Shown here: positions 33,200 to 43,757 of the stretch, one piece after another
How the letters are laid out: every line of letters starts with the position of its first letter
Numbering within the stretch: position 1 is the first letter of the stretch
NCBI RefSeq assembly: GCF_027789125.1
Contig: NZ_JAQFVF010000020.1
Span: 62,001-126,000 of the forward strand
DNA length: 64,000 nucleotides
Source of the DNA: Paenibacillus aestuarii
Lineage (GTDB): Bacteria; Bacillota; Bacilli; Paenibacillales; NBRC-103111
Reading direction: 5' to 3'
Program-made: the position numbers and the translations under genes
Notes under the pieces: model-generated
What the model saw: the letters and a program-made list of their open reading frames with translations, nothing else
What the model was told of the DNA's origin: nothing
The model's database searches: none

Positions 33200-33216
33200 T
33201 TAGTATCTGGTAATAA
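33200..33216 (+). promoter_or_regulatory. FapR operator
   Basis: TTAGTATCTGGTAATAA matches the FapR consensus (TTAGTACCTRRTMNTAAT) closely. It lies one base after a TACAAT -10 (33194-33199), 34 bases before fapR, so FapR should repress its own operon. Confidence 0.85.
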
Positions 33217-33249
33217 GATGAGATATTAGCTCACGAGACGAAATATAAG

Positions 33250-33846
33250 GTGGTGGACGCCATCGAACGCCTTCCTAAACGACAGCGGCAGCAGAAGCTG
33301 CTTCAAGCGATAGAAACGAATCCATTCATGACAGACGAAGAGTTGATGCGGACATTCCAAGTTAGCATTCAAACCGTAAGATTGGATCGACTGGAGCTTG
33401 GCATTCCTGAGCTGCGGGAGCGGATGAAGCATATGGCCGTGAAAACGTACGATCATGTACGCTCCCTGCCGATAGACGAAGTCATTGGTGAAGTAATCGA
33501 CATACAGTTGGATCAGAGCGGCATTTCGATTTTTGAAATAAAAGAAGATCATGTGTTCTCAAGGACGAAGATCGCACGGGGCCATCACATTTTCTCGCAA
33601 GCGAATTCCTTAGCTGTGGCCGTCATTGACGATCCGATAGCGCTAACCGCCTCGGCGGATATCCGTTTTATCCGTTCCGTCAAACTTGGAGAAAAATGCA
33701 TCGCCAAAGCCTATGTACGTTCCGTTACAAAAGGAAAAGCTAGAGTGGAAGTGTTTTCGTATGTTGGCGAAGAAGTCGTATTCCGGGGCAACTTTGTAAT
33801 CTTTCATTCCAAGAAAGAGCAACACCAAGTTGACAATTCCATCTGA
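33250..33846 (+). CDS. fapR: Fatty acid/phospholipid synthesis repressor FapR
   Basis: A 198-residue regulator: N-terminal DeoR-like helix-turn-helix ([33 protein letters not shown]), linker helix, and a C-terminal hot-dog domain that binds malonyl-CoA ([33 protein letters not shown]). Malonyl-CoA releases FapR from its operators. The start is ambiguous (GTG 33250 or 33253), both close to AAGG. First gene of fapR-plsX-fabH-fabD-fabG. Confidence 0.95.
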   Translation: MVDAIERLPKRQRQQKLLQAIETNPFMTDEELMRTFQVSIQTVRLDRLELGIPELRERMKHMAVKTYDHVRSLPIDEVIGEVIDIQLDQSGISIFEIKEDHVFSRTKIARGHHIFSQANSLAVAVIDDPIALTASADIRFIRSVKLGEKCIAKAYVRSVTKGKARVEVFSYVGEEVVFRGNFVIFHSKKEQHQVDNSI

Positions 33847-33887
33847 CAATAAGATGAAATTGCAACCAGATAAGGAGGACAGGCTGC

Positions 33888-34877
33888 ATGCGGATCGCGA
33901 TTGATGCGATGGGCGGGGATCACGCGCCTAAAGAAGCAGTGGAAGGTGCGCTTGCCGCAGCTAGAGAGTGGACGGACATTGAAGTGATTCTAGTTGGAAA
34001 CTCAGCTGCGATAGAAGCTCACCTGCAAAATAAACCGGCGAATCTAACGATTCGTCACACGGAGGAAGTTATCGAGGCCGATGATGAGCCCGTGAAGGCG
34101 GTACGCCGCAAAAAAGACGCGTCTATGGTCGTAGCCGGAAGACTGGTCAAGGACAAGGAAGCGGACGCGATGATTTCCGCTGGCAATACCGGTGCGTTGA
34201 TGACAACCGGGCTGCTTGTCGTCGGACGGATTTCGGGGATTGAGCGTCCGGCGTTGGCGCCGATGCTGCCGACGATCGACGGCAGCGGTGTGCTCGCGCT
34301 CGACCTTGGCGCCAACATGGACGCCAGCGCCGAGCATTTGCGGCAATATGCCATCATGGGCAGCATTTACCGCAACAAGGTGCACGGCGTGGCGAAGCCG
34401 CGGGTCGGCTTGCTTAATGTCGGCACCGAAGCGATGAAAGGCAACGAGCTGACCAAAGCGGCATTTCCGCTGCTCGAGGAAGCGCCGATTCATTTCATCG
34501 GCAACGTAGAGTCGCGCGAAGTACTGCGTGCGGAGTGCGATGTTATTGTCTGCGACGGATTCGCCGGCAATATTATGCTCAAATCGCTGGAAGGTGCGGC
34601 TTCCGTATTTTTTTCCGTGTTAAAAACGGAGTTCACGAAGTCGTGGTACTCGAAATTGGCCGCGGCTATACTCAGACCGGGACTTATGAACTTTCGTAAG
34701 AAATTCGATTATAAAGAGCATGGGGCTGCGCCGCTGCTGGGCCTTCAAGGGTTAGTTCTGAAGTGTCACGGCTCGTCGGATGCCAATGCCTTCAAAAATG
34801 CCGTCCGCCAAGCGCGAATCGCGCTGCAGAACGATTTGGTCGGGGCGATATCTGCGGAAATCAACCACGGGAAGTGA
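33888..34877 (+). CDS. plsX: Phosphate acyltransferase PlsX
   Basis: Makes acyl-phosphate from acyl-ACP for phosphatidic acid synthesis. 329 residues, start MRIAIDAMGGDHAP, AGNTGALM loop, and VCDGFAGNIMLKS. AAGGAGGA SD 8 bases before ATG 33888. Followed by fabH after 11 bases. Confidence 0.96.
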   Translation: MRIAIDAMGGDHAPKEAVEGALAAAREWTDIEVILVGNSAAIEAHLQNKPANLTIRHTEEVIEADDEPVKAVRRKKDASMVVAGRLVKDKEADAMISAGNTGALMTTGLLVVGRISGIERPALAPMLPTIDGSGVLALDLGANMDASAEHLRQYAIMGSIYRNKVHGVAKPRVGLLNVGTEAMKGNELTKAAFPLLEEAPIHFIGNVESREVLRAECDVIVCDGFAGNIMLKSLEGAASVFFSVLKTEFTKSWYSKLAAAILRPGLMNFRKKFDYKEHGAAPLLGLQGLVLKCHGSSDANAFKNAVRQARIALQNDLVGAISAEINHGK

Positions 34878-34888
34878 GAGAAAACAAC

Positions 34889-35875
34889 ATGAACCTTATA
34901 CCGGTTGGGGTACTCGGAGCGGGCAAATATGTGCCAGAGCGCATTTTGACCAATCAAGAATTAGAAACGATGGTGGAGACCAACGACGAGTGGATCGTCA
35001 CCAGAACAGGCATTCGTGAGCGGAGAATCGCTTCCGAACAGCAAGCCACTTCGGACCTGTGCTACGAAGCGGCGAAGATCGCGCTCGATAATGCGGGCAT
35101 CACGGCTGAACAGCTCGATTTGATCGTCGTAGCGACGATTACGCCGGATATGTCATTCCCTTCTACTGCTTGCATTCTGCAAGAAAAGCTTGGTGCTAAA
35201 CAAGCCGCGGCTTATGATTTATCCGCAGCTTGCTCCGGATTTGTCTACGGTCTGGCGAATGCATCTAACTTTATCGCAACTGGCACTTATAAATATGCGC
35301 TGGTCATTGGCGCGGATTCCTTGTCCAAGATTACCGATTATACCGACCGCAACACTTGCATTTTGTTCGGCGACGGAGCGGGCGCGGTTGTGATCGGGCA
35401 GGTGCCGGAAGATCGCGGCTTTAAATCGTTCGAGCTCGGCGCTGACGGCAGCGGCGGCCCGCTGTTGAAGATCGAAGGCGGCGGCTCGCGCAATCCGGCT
35501 TCTCAGCATTCGATCGATCAACGCTTGCACTATATTTACATGGCAGGCGCAGAAGTATTCAAATTCGCCGTGCGGATTATGGGCAATGCCGCAGACGAAG
35601 CGCTGCGCAAGGCGGGCTGGGACAAAGCGGATATCGATCTGCTCGTTCCGCATCAAGCGAACATGCGTATTATTCAAGCTTCGCTTAATCGTCTGAATAT
35701 GACAGAAGAGAAATGCATGATTAATTTAGATAAATATGGTAATATGTCTGCAGCATCCATTCCTGTTGCTTTGGCGGAAGCTGCCGAGCAAGGCAGAGTG
35801 AAGGAAGGCGACCGCTTGATTCTGGTCGGTTTCGGCGGCGGCCTCACCTGGGGTGCAGCTGCACTAGTCTGGTAA
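34889..35875 (+). CDS. fabH: 3-oxoacyl-ACP synthase III
   Basis: Condenses acyl-CoA with malonyl-ACP to start fatty-acid synthesis. 328 residues with catalytic C115 (SAACSGF), H255 (PHQANMR) and N285 (YGNMSAA). TRTGIRERRI and the GFGGGLTWG end are typical. ATG 34889 follows GGGAAGTGAGAG. In B. subtilis fabHA is elsewhere; location here between plsX and fabD is the Paenibacillus-type order. Confidence 0.95.
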   Translation: MNLIPVGVLGAGKYVPERILTNQELETMVETNDEWIVTRTGIRERRIASEQQATSDLCYEAAKIALDNAGITAEQLDLIVVATITPDMSFPSTACILQEKLGAKQAAAYDLSAACSGFVYGLANASNFIATGTYKYALVIGADSLSKITDYTDRNTCILFGDGAGAVVIGQVPEDRGFKSFELGADGSGGPLLKIEGGGSRNPASQHSIDQRLHYIYMAGAEVFKFAVRIMGNAADEALRKAGWDKADIDLLVPHQANMRIIQASLNRLNMTEEKCMINLDKYGNMSAASIPVALAEAAEQGRVKEGDRLILVGFGGGLTWGAAALVW

Positions 35876-35941
35876 TTCAACTTAGGATAACAATATACTT
35901 CTTAAAACTTGCGCGAAAGCGAAAGGGGAAGCTATTCTCGT

Positions 35942-36892
35942 ATGGGTAAAATTGCTTTTGTATTCCCAGGCCAGGGCTCACAGTCCGTTGGCATGGGACA
36001 AGACTTGTACAGCCGTCTTCCGGCTGCCAAGTCATTCTATGACCGCGCTGATGAAGCACTCGGATATTCACTGTCGAACCTGATCTTCCAGGGGCCTGAG
36101 GAAGAATTGAAAATCACGTACCACACGCAGCCAGCGCTGCTGACGACAAGCATCGCTGCGCTGGAAGCGTTCAAGGCTGCGGGCCTTTCGCCTGACTATG
36201 TCGCTGGACATAGTCTTGGCGAATACAGCGCGCTCGTCGCAGCCGGCGTGCTCGCGTTCGAAGACGCGGTCCGCACCGTGCGGGCCCGCGGCGAGTTCAT
36301 GGAACAGGCCGTTCCTGGCGGCCTGGGCGCAATGGCGGCCGTGCTGGGTGCGGAGCGCGAAGCGCTCGCGGCACTGTGCACGGACATCACCAGCGGCGGC
36401 TCCGTCGTGGAGCTCGCCAATGTGAACTGCCCGGGACAGATCGTCGTCTCGGGTAGCAAGGAAGGCGTTGCCGCTGTCGTGGAACGCTGCAAAGAAGCGG
36501 GCGCGAAGCGGGCGATTCCGCTGGAAGTGAGCGGCCCGTTCCACTCGTCGCTCATGAAGCCGGCATCCGAGCGCCTCGCCGAGGTGCTGGGCAGCGTAGC
36601 GATGAGCCCGGCGTCCTTGCCGGTCGTGGCTAACGTGACGGCACGCGAAGTCACTCAGCCTGACGACATCCGCAGGCTGCTTGTCGAACAAGTGTACTCC
36701 CCCGTTCTGTGGGAAGACACCGTGGCTTACCTGATCGGCCAAGGCGTCGATACGTTCATCGAGCTGGGCTCGGGGACCGTCCTCGCCGGACTGATCAAGA
36801 AGGTCGATAAAACGGTCAAAACCGTATCGATCGGCAGCTTTGACGCGTTAGACAAGTACATCCAGGAGGTACAGGAACATGCTAACAGGTAA
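35942..36892 (+). CDS. fabD: Malonyl-CoA:ACP transacylase
   Basis: Loads malonyl groups onto ACP. 316 residues, FPGQGSQ near the start, catalytic S91 in GHSLGE and H201 in SGPFHS. ATG 35942 is in frame with an earlier start at 35909, but AAAGGGGAAG lies upstream of 35942. The end overlaps fabG by 14 bases. Confidence 0.96.
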   Translation: MGKIAFVFPGQGSQSVGMGQDLYSRLPAAKSFYDRADEALGYSLSNLIFQGPEEELKITYHTQPALLTTSIAALEAFKAAGLSPDYVAGHSLGEYSALVAAGVLAFEDAVRTVRARGEFMEQAVPGGLGAMAAVLGAEREALAALCTDITSGGSVVELANVNCPGQIVVSGSKEGVAAVVERCKEAGAKRAIPLEVSGPFHSSLMKPASERLAEVLGSVAMSPASLPVVANVTAREVTQPDDIRRLLVEQVYSPVLWEDTVAYLIGQGVDTFIELGSGTVLAGLIKKVDKTVKTVSIGSFDALDKYIQEVQEHANR

Positions 36893-37619
36893 AGTTGCCC
36901 TCGTTACGGGAGCATCCCGCGGCATTGGCCGTGCAATCGCACTGCATTTGGCGGAATCCGGCGCTGCTGTCGCCGTTAACTACGCTGGCAGTGAGAGCGC
37001 TGCCCAAGAAGTCGTCGAGCTCATCGAGGCGATGGGACGCAAAGCTGTCAAACTGCGCGCAGACGTCAGCCTTTCGCAAGAGGCCGATGCGCTGGTGAAG
37101 CAAACGATTGAAATTTTCGGTAAAATTGATATCCTGGTGAATAATGCCGGTATCACAAGAGACAACTTAATCATGAGAATGAAGGAAGAAGAATTCGATC
37201 AGGTGATCGCGACGAATCTGAAGGGCGTCTTTAACTGCGTGAAAGCCGTTACGCGTCCGATGATGAAGCAGCGCTCCGGTCGAATCATTAATATATCTTC
37301 CGTAGTTGGTGTGCTCGGTAATCCTGGGCAAGCTAACTATGTAGCAGCCAAAGCGGGCGTCATCGGCTTAACGAAGGCGACTGCGCGAGAACTAGCCTCA
37401 AGAGGCATTACTGTGAATGCAGTAGCGCCTGGCTTCATTGAAACGGATATGACCGACAAGCTGCCGGCCGATGTGCGAGAAAGCATGCAGAAGCAAATTC
37501 CGCTGGAGCGCCTGGGGCAGCCGGAAGAGATTGCGAAAGCGGTCCGCTTCCTGGCGTCGGACGATGCGGCTTACATGACAGGTCAGACTCTCCACGTAGA
37601 TGGTGGCATGTACATGTAA
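36879..37619 (+). CDS. fabG: 3-oxoacyl-ACP reductase
   Basis: NADPH-dependent reduction in fatty-acid elongation. 246 residues, TGASRGIG cofactor loop, NNAG, catalytic Ser in NISSVVG, Tyr-x3-Lys in NYVAAK, and IETDM. AGGAGGT SD 9 bases upstream, inside the 3' end of fabD. Confidence 0.96.
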   Translation: MLTGKVALVTGASRGIGRAIALHLAESGAAVAVNYAGSESAAQEVVELIEAMGRKAVKLRADVSLSQEADALVKQTIEIFGKIDILVNNAGITRDNLIMRMKEEEFDQVIATNLKGVFNCVKAVTRPMMKQRSGRIINISSVVGVLGNPGQANYVAAKAGVIGLTKATARELASRGITVNAVAPGFIETDMTDKLPADVRESMQKQIPLERLGQPEEIAKAVRFLASDDAAYMTGQTLHVDGGMYM

Positions 37620-37675
37620 GTTTTCCAGAAATAGGTCATTGAAAAAGCCTACTGGCAATCTGTCCAAGATTCTCG

Positions 37676-37681
37676 TATAAT
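37676..37681 (+). promoter_or_regulatory. Candidate -10 of an acpP promoter
   Basis: TATAAT, 22 bases before the acpP start. No good -35 is seen at the right distance. Confidence 0.35.
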
Positions 37682-37703
37682 ACCAAATGAGGAGGTGAAC
37701 CGG

Positions 37704-37937
37704 ATGTCCGACGTATTGGATCGTGTAAAACGAATTGTTGTCGATCGTCTAGGGGTTGATGAAGCTGAAGTCTCCCTCGAAGCATCTTTCAAAGAAGATT
37801 TAGGTGCTGATTCTCTTGATGTAGTAGAATTAGTCATGGAATTGGAAGATGAGTTCGATTTAGAAATTTCTGACGAAGATGCTGAGAAGATTACTACTGT
37901 GGGAGAAGTTGTGAATTACATAAAATCTCATACGTAA
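37704..37937 (+). CDS. acpP: Acyl carrier protein
   Basis: 77-residue acidic carrier; 4'-phosphopantetheine attachment at S37 in GADSLD. ATG 37704 is 8 bases after GGAGGTG. Separated from fabG by 84 bases that include a TATAAT, so extra transcription is likely, as usual for this abundant protein. Confidence 0.97.
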   Translation: MSDVLDRVKRIVVDRLGVDEAEVSLEASFKEDLGADSLDVVELVMELEDEFDLEISDEDAEKITTVGEVVNYIKSHT

Positions 37938-37946
37938 AAGTCAACC

Positions 37947-37976
37947 AAGTCCCGTTTTGTCTTCAAGACGGGACTT
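37947..37976 (+). terminator. Hairpin after acpP
   Basis: AAGTCCCGTTTT / AAGACGGGACTT, 12-bp stem with one G-U and a 6-base loop; T-poor tail, so possibly attenuating or mRNA-stabilising between acpP and fabF. Confidence 0.55.
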
Positions 37977-38027
37977 GTCTCCATCTTCAATTCAAATAAT
38001 GAAGTTTTCGACATAGAGGTGGAACAG

Positions 38028-39263
38028 ATGAACAGAGTCGTCATTACTGGAATGGGCGTAGTAACTGCCCTTGGTCAAGAATTAGAAACGTTTTGGGGTA
38101 ATCTGACAAACGGGAAATCCGGCGTCAGCATGATCGAGAACTTTGATGTCAGCGAGTATCCGACACGAATAGCGGCTGAGATCAAGGATTTCGATATCGA
38201 GCAGTACGTAGACCGCAAAGAAGCGCGCCGTATGGATCGTTTCGTGCAGTTTGCCGTAGCAGGCTCGTTGAATGCTTTGAAGGATGCGAAACTGGATGTC
38301 AAAGTTGACACCGATCCGGAACGCGTCGGTGTTTCCGTAGGTTCCGGAATCGGCGGTCTGAGTACTTGGGAGGAGCAGCACCGCACTTTGCTCGAGAAAG
38401 GGCCGAAGCGTGTCTCCCCGTTCTTCATTCCGATGATGATCGCGAATATGGCCTCCGGCCAAGTCTCGATGATTACCGGAGCGAAAGGACCTAACAGCAC
38501 GGCGGTTACCGCTTGTGCTACAGGTACGCACTCCATCGGTGACTCGTTCAAAATGATTCAGCGCGGAGATGCCGATGTGATGATCTGCGGCGGCGCTGAG
38601 GCGACGATTACGCCAATCGGCGTTGCCGGATTCTGTGCGCTGCGCGCGATGTCCACACGCAACGACGAGCCGCACAAAGCGAGCCGTCCATTTGATGTGG
38701 ACCGTGACGGTTTTGTCATGGGCGAGGGCGCTGGCGTGCTTATTCTGGAATCGTTGGAGCATGCACAGAAGCGCGGTGCGCGCATTTACGCGGAAGTGAT
38801 CGGCTATGGCATGAGCGGTGACGCTTACCATATGACGGATCCGGATCCGGACGGCGCGGCACGCTGCATGGCCAAGGCGATCAAAGATGCGGGCATCGCA
38901 CCTGATGCCGTTGATTACATCAACGCGCACGGAACATCGACGCCTGTAGGCGACAAATCCGAGACGACGGCGATCAAGAAGGCGCTCGGCGAACATGCCT
39001 TCAAAGTAGCTGTGAGCTCGACGAAGTCGATGACAGGCCACTTGCTCGGCGCAGCCGGCGGGGTTGAAGCGGTGATCTGCGGTCTGACGATTGCCAACGG
39101 CAAGATTGCTCCGACAATCAATATTGACAATCAAGACCCGGAATGCGATCTCGATTATGTGCCGAACACAGCGCGCGATGCGAAAGTCAACATTGCAATG
39201 TCCAACTCCTTCGGCTTTGGCGGCCATAATGCGACGATCATCATGAAGCGGTTTGAAGCATAA
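38028..39263 (+). CDS. fabF: 3-oxoacyl-ACP synthase II
   Basis: Elongating condensing enzyme. 411 residues with catalytic C163 (TACATGTH), H301 (NAHGTSTP) and H338 ([10 protein letters not shown]). GAGGTGG SD 5 bases before ATG 38028. Next to acpP, another difference from B. subtilis. Confidence 0.96.
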   Translation: MNRVVITGMGVVTALGQELETFWGNLTNGKSGVSMIENFDVSEYPTRIAAEIKDFDIEQYVDRKEARRMDRFVQFAVAGSLNALKDAKLDVKVDTDPERVGVSVGSGIGGLSTWEEQHRTLLEKGPKRVSPFFIPMMIANMASGQVSMITGAKGPNSTAVTACATGTHSIGDSFKMIQRGDADVMICGGAEATITPIGVAGFCALRAMSTRNDEPHKASRPFDVDRDGFVMGEGAGVLILESLEHAQKRGARIYAEVIGYGMSGDAYHMTDPDPDGAARCMAKAIKDAGIAPDAVDYINAHGTSTPVGDKSETTAIKKALGEHAFKVAVSSTKSMTGHLLGAAGGVEAVICGLTIANGKIAPTINIDNQDPECDLDYVPNTARDAKVNIAMSNSFGFGGHNATIIMKRFEA

Positions 39264-39320
39264 TTAACCTTCCTGCGAAGAAAGATACGGAATATCATTC
39301 TCTGGGTGGTGAAACAGACA

Positions 39321-40022
39321 ATGCATCGAGACATCAAAGTGCTCCAGCAGCGGCTCGGCATCAACTTCCGGAAGTCAGAGCTGCTGAAGCAAGCTTTTAC
39401 CCATTCCTCTTATGTGAACGAACACCGAATAGCCGGACATAAAGATAACGAGCGCCTGGAGTTTCTAGGGGACGCCGTTTTGGAATTAACGGTTTCGGAA
39501 TTTTTATATGATACATATCCGGGACGTTCGGAAGGCGAACTGACAAAGCTCCGAGCTTCCATTGTCTGTGAGCCGTCGCTGGTTACTTTTGCTGAAGATT
39601 TGGATTTCGGCGCTTTCGTGCTCTTGGGCAAGGGGGAGGAGCTGACTGGAGGACGCACGCGTCCGGCGCTGCTTGCCGACGTATTTGAATCCTTCATCGG
39701 CGCGCTTTACCTGGATCAGGGGCTGGAGCGGGTGAAAGACTTTTTAAGCAGCCATGTATTCAGCAAAATTTCGGGCGAAGGCAAGCTGCTGGTCGTTGAC
39801 TATAAGACCCAGCTGCAAGAGCACACGCAGCATCACAACATGGGCTCACTCGAGTATCGGATTGTGAATGAGCGTGGCCCTGCGCATGAACGGGAGTTCA
39901 TGGCAGAGGTTTACATGGAAGAGGAGCTTCTCGGAGCCGGCACAGGCCGTTCCAAGAAGGAAGCCGAGCAGCAAGCTGCTGCGCAGGCATTGTCCAAGCT
40001 GAATGTCGCGGCCCGGCGTTAA
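39321..40022 (+). CDS. rnc: Ribonuclease III
   Basis: Double-stranded RNA endonuclease for rRNA and small RNA processing. 233 residues: catalytic domain with [10 protein letters not shown] (43-52, E47 and D51) and D120/E123 in ADVFES, then a C-terminal dsRNA-binding domain (about 160-228) with [15 protein letters not shown] 39321; an in-frame GTG 39306 lies upstream within the SD. Confidence 0.96.
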   Translation: MHRDIKVLQQRLGINFRKSELLKQAFTHSSYVNEHRIAGHKDNERLEFLGDAVLELTVSEFLYDTYPGRSEGELTKLRASIVCEPSLVTFAEDLDFGAFVLLGKGEELTGGRTRPALLADVFESFIGALYLDQGLERVKDFLSSHVFSKISGEGKLLVVDYKTQLQEHTQHHNMGSLEYRIVNERGPAHEREFMAEVYMEEELLGAGTGRSKKEAEQQAAAQALSKLNVAARR

Positions 40023-40034
40023 GGGACAGTGGAA

Positions 40035-40058
40035 AAGGCGGCTGCGGCCGTCTTTTTT
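40035..40058 (+). terminator. Terminator between rnc and smc
   Basis: AAGGCGGC, loop TGCG, GCCGTCTT then TTTT. Confidence 0.75.
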
Positions 40059-40139
40059 GCCGTTTGTGAGGATGCGCTGGGGATTTAAGCACTCTCCTTT
40101 TAGGAGGGGATATGATACAATGATTTTTGAGGTGAGACC

Positions 40140-43100
40140 ATGTTTTTGAAACGGATTGAATTATCCGGATTTAAGTCGTTTGCCGACCGGACTGAGCTGG
40201 AGTTTGTACGCGGAATCACTGCAGTTGTCGGTCCCAATGGCAGCGGCAAAAGCAATATTTCCGACGGCATCCGCTGGGTCCTCGGGGAACAAAGCGCCAA
40301 ATCGCTGCGCGGTGGCAAGATGGAGGATGTCATCTTTGCCGGTAGTGATGCGCGTCGTGCTGTGAACTATGGCGAGGTTTCGCTGACGCTAGATAATAGC
40401 TCGCAATCGCTGCCTCTTGATTTTAATGAGGTAACGGTGACACGCCGGGTTCATCGCAGTGGTGAAAGCGAGTATCTAATCAACAAGCAGCAGTGCCGAT
40501 TGAAAGATATTACGGAATTGTTCATGGATACGGGTATCGGCAAGGAAGCCTACTCGATTATTGGACAAGGCCGGATTGAGGAAATTTTAAGTACGAAATC
40601 AGAGGATCGCCGGGGCATCTTTGAGGAAGCTTCGGGGATTGTTAAATATAAATCACGGAAACGGGAAGCGGAGAAGAAGCTGGATGATACGGAGCAAAAT
40701 TTGCTGCGGATTCATGACCTCGTCTCCGAGCTTGAGGATCAGATCGAACCGCTGCGCGAGCAGTCGGAGAAGGCAATTCGTTACAAGGATTTGCGGGAAA
40801 AGCTGAAAAGCAGCGAAATCTCGATGTATGTGCATCAGATTGATCAAATTTACATTTCCTGGAATGAAGCGACGAAGCGCTTGGAAACGCTCCAAAAGGA
40901 GCAAACCGAGCTCTCCACTGTCGTGAATCAGCATGACGCTCATCTTGAGAAGCATCGCTGGGAGACGCGCAGGCTGGAAGAAGAGCTTGAGAAGCTGCAA
41001 GAGCGTCTGCTGCTGTTGAGCGAAGAGTTCGAGAAGAGCGAAGGGCACGGCGAAGTGCTCAAGGAGCGCAAGAAGAACTACATAGCGAACCGCCAACAGT
41101 TGGCAGCGACGATCGCGATGCAAGAGCAGCGAAAAACGGACAAAGAAGCGGAACTTGCCGAGCAGCGCGAGAAAATTATTCAAATCGGCGCGCAATTGTT
41201 CGAGTTTCAAGCGAAGTTAAACGCCGAGGAACAGCGCCTAATGGGCGTGAACGGCGGGATTAGTTCCGCGCCGGAAGACCAGCTCAAGGGCGAGCTATTG
41301 GAGACGCTGAACAGGATGGCGCACACGCGCAATGAGATTCGCTACGCGGAGCAGCAGACGGAGAGTATCAGCCGCCGCTTGGAGCGGTTGGACGAAGACC
41401 GTCAGAAGTGGGCGGAGCAGCGTGACAAGCTCGTCAGCCGCAAGGAAGAACTGACGGACAAGCTTGCCGCAACCGTCAAGGAGATCGATGAAGAGCGCCA
41501 GCGGTACGCTGAACTGACGCAAAGCTTGAAATCGAAGCAGTCTCTGCTCGACGAAACGCAATCGATGGTGCGCAAATGGGAGCAGAAGCTGGACGCTCTG
41601 ACGTCGCGCCGCGACACGATGAAAGAGATGGCCAACGATTACGACGGCTTTATGCAGGGCGTTAAGGAAGTGCTCAAGGCCAAGAGCCGCAAAGATTTGC
41701 GCGGCATCCGCGGCGCTGTCGCCGAGCTCGTCATGGTGCCAGCCGAAGTCGAGGTTGCGATTGAGACCGCACTCGGCGCCGCGCTGCAAAATATCGTCGT
41801 CGAAACGGAAGCGGACGGCCGGGAAGCGATCGCTTTCTTGAAACGCCGTCAGATGGGACGGGCAACGTTCTTGCCGATGAACGTTATCCGCGGCCGCTCC
41901 ATTTCGGATCATGAGCAGAGTACGCTGAAAGCGGCCAAAGGCTTCGTCGGCCTGGCCGTGGATCTCGTCTCCTTTGATTCCACTTACCATAATATTTTCT
42001 CCAGCTTGCTGGGCAACGTCGTTGTCGCGCAAACGCTGGAGGATGCGAACCATATCGCCGCCAAGGCCCAGTACCGCTACCGGGTCGTCACGCTGGAAGG
42101 CGACGTCGTCAATCCGGGCGGTTCGATGACCGGCGGCAGCTTGCAGAAGAAGTCGACGAACTTACTGGGCCGTCAGCGCCAGATCGAAGAACTGGATCAA
42201 GAGATCAAGACCTCCGGCAGACAGCTGTCAGAACTACGGGAGAAGAGTTCGGTAATGAAGCGGGATATTACCGACGATATGATGAAGCTGGAGCAGCTTC
42301 GCCAGTTAGGGGAGCAGAAGCGGATCACCGAGCAGCAGATTCGCGCCGAGCTGGGGCCGCTGGAGTCGGAGAGCCGCACAGTCGAAGAACAGCTGTCGCT
42401 CGACAGCCAAGACCGCAGCTCGCTTTTGGCGGAACAGGCTGATTTTGCCCGTAAGAAAGTCGAAGCCGAACAGCTGCTCTCCGAATTGCAGCAAGAGGAA
42501 GCTTCGCTCCAGCAGGCGATTCGCGACGCGGAAACTTCGCGGAAAGCAAGCGAATCCGAGAAGGAAGAGCTGCAAAGCCAGCTGACCGATTTGAAAGTGA
42601 AAGTCGCTTCTATTTCACAGGAGAAGCAATCGCTTCAGGATCAACAACGTCGCTTGCAGCAGGACCTATCCGATGCCGAGCGCGAGATGGAGACGAACCG
42701 TCAGCTGCTGACGCAGTTGGAGCAAGAGATGGAACAACTCGATCAGGAAACGGTCCTGCAGGTGGAGCAGCTGAACGATCTCAAACTGAAGAAGCAGGAA
42801 TGTACGGAGCAGATTGAGTATAAGCGGGCGGAGCGTACGGATTGGCTGCAGAAGCTGGAAAAGGGAGAGAATGAAACGCGGGCGCAGCGGATCCAGTTGA
42901 AGCAAATTGAAGAGAATCTGCATCAGACTGAGGTGCGCGTGAATCGTCTGGATGTTGAGCTCGACAACTTGTTGAAAAAGTTGTCTGAAGAATACGAACT
43001 CAGCTACGAGCTTGCCAAAGTGCGTTACCCGGTTCCGGAGGATGTCGCCGGCACGCAAAGCCGCGTCCGCGAGCTGAAGCGGGAAATCGCTTCGCTGGGC

Positions 43101-43715
43101 GATGTGAACCTGGGCGCGATTGAGGAATATGCCCGCGTCTCCGAGCGGTATGAATTCCTCAGCAGCCAAAAGAATGACTTGATCGAAGCGAAGGCGACCC
43201 TGTACCAGGTCATCCGTGAGATGGATCAAGAGATGTCCAAGCGCTTCAAAACGACGTTCGATGCGATTCGTTCGCATTTCGTCGTTGTCTTCGCCAAGCT
43301 GTTCGGCGGCGGACGCGCGGATCTCATTCTGTCCGAGCCGGACAATCTGCTCGACACAGGCATCGAGATCGTGGCGCAGCCGCCAGGCAAAAAGCTGCAA
43401 AACTTGCAGCTGCTCTCCGGCGGCGAGCGGGCGCTGACCGCGATCGCGCTGCTGTTCTCGATCATCCGCGTGAAGCCGGTGCCGTTCTGCGTGCTTGACG
43501 AAGTTGAGGCCGCGCTCGATGAAGCGAACGTATCGCGCTTCGCTGAATATTTACGCGAGTTCTCGGAGATGACCCAGTTTATCGTGGTCACACACCGGAA
43601 GGGTACAATGGAAGAGGCGGACGTGCTCTATGGCGTGACGATGCAGGAGGGCGGTGTATCGAAGCTGGTATCCGTCCGACTGGAAGATGAAGAGGCGGTC
43701 GTTTCCGCATCCTAG
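40140..43715 (+). CDS. smc: Chromosome segregation protein SMC
   Basis: Condensin ATPase. 1191 residues: Walker A with K37 (GPNGSGKS), long coiled coils (about 170-510 and 660-1010), hinge about 515-655 (VAELVMVPAEVEVAIETALG), ABC signature LSGGERA with S1093, and Walker B D1120-E1121 (CVLDEVEAALDE). A TACAAT with TG upstream at 40116-40121 suggests its own promoter after the rnc terminator. Confidence 0.97.
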   Translation: MFLKRIELSGFKSFADRTELEFVRGITAVVGPNGSGKSNISDGIRWVLGEQSAKSLRGGKMEDVIFAGSDARRAVNYGEVSLTLDNSSQSLPLDFNEVTVTRRVHRSGESEYLINKQQCRLKDITELFMDTGIGKEAYSIIGQGRIEEILSTKSEDRRGIFEEASGIVKYKSRKREAEKKLDDTEQNLLRIHDLVSELEDQIEPLREQSEKAIRYKDLREKLKSSEISMYVHQIDQIYISWNEATKRLETLQKEQTELSTVVNQHDAHLEKHRWETRRLEEELEKLQERLLLLSEEFEKSEGHGEVLKERKKNYIANRQQLAATIAMQEQRKTDKEAELAEQREKIIQIGAQLFEFQAKLNAEEQRLMGVNGGISSAPEDQLKGELLETLNRMAHTRNEIRYAEQQTESISRRLERLDEDRQKWAEQRDKLVSRKEELTDKLAATVKEIDEERQRYAELTQSLKSKQSLLDETQSMVRKWEQKLDALTSRRDTMKEMANDYDGFMQGVKEVLKAKSRKDLRGIRGAVAELVMVPAEVEVAIETALGAALQNIVVETEADGREAIAFLKRRQMGRATFLPMNVIRGRSISDHEQSTLKAAKGFVGLAVDLVSFDSTYHNIFSSLLGNVVVAQTLEDANHIAAKAQYRYRVVTLEGDVVNPGGSMTGGSLQKKSTNLLGRQRQIEELDQEIKTSGRQLSELREKSSVMKRDITDDMMKLEQLRQLGEQKRITEQQIRAELGPLESESRTVEEQLSLDSQDRSSLLAEQADFARKKVEAEQLLSELQQEEASLQQAIRDAETSRKASESEKEELQSQLTDLKVKVASISQEKQSLQDQQRRLQQDLSDAEREMETNRQLLTQLEQEMEQLDQETVLQVEQLNDLKLKKQECTEQIEYKRAERTDWLQKLEKGENETRAQRIQLKQIEENLHQTEVRVNRLDVELDNLLKKLSEEYELSYELAKVRYPVPEDVAGTQSRVRELKREIASLGDVNLGAIEEYARVSERYEFLSSQKNDLIEAKATLYQVIREMDQEMSKRFKTTFDAIRSHFVVVFAKLFGGGRADLILSEPDNLLDTGIEIVAQPPGKKLQNLQLLSGGERALTAIALLFSIIRVKPVPFCVLDEVEAALDEANVSRFAEYLREFSEMTQFIVVTHRKGTMEEADVLYGVTMQEGGVSKLVSVRLEDEEAVVSAS

Positions 43716-43757
43716 TCGCTTAGCTGTAAGGATAGATCAACCATTTTAGGAGGAACC

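Noticed and set aside
34763..34888. N-terminal extension of fabH
   Set aside because: The extra 42 codons lie in the plsX coding end; FabH homology starts at 34889.
38082..39227. 381-codon open frame on the minus strand
   Set aside because: Antisense shadow of fabF, with arginine/histidine-rich translation and no SD.
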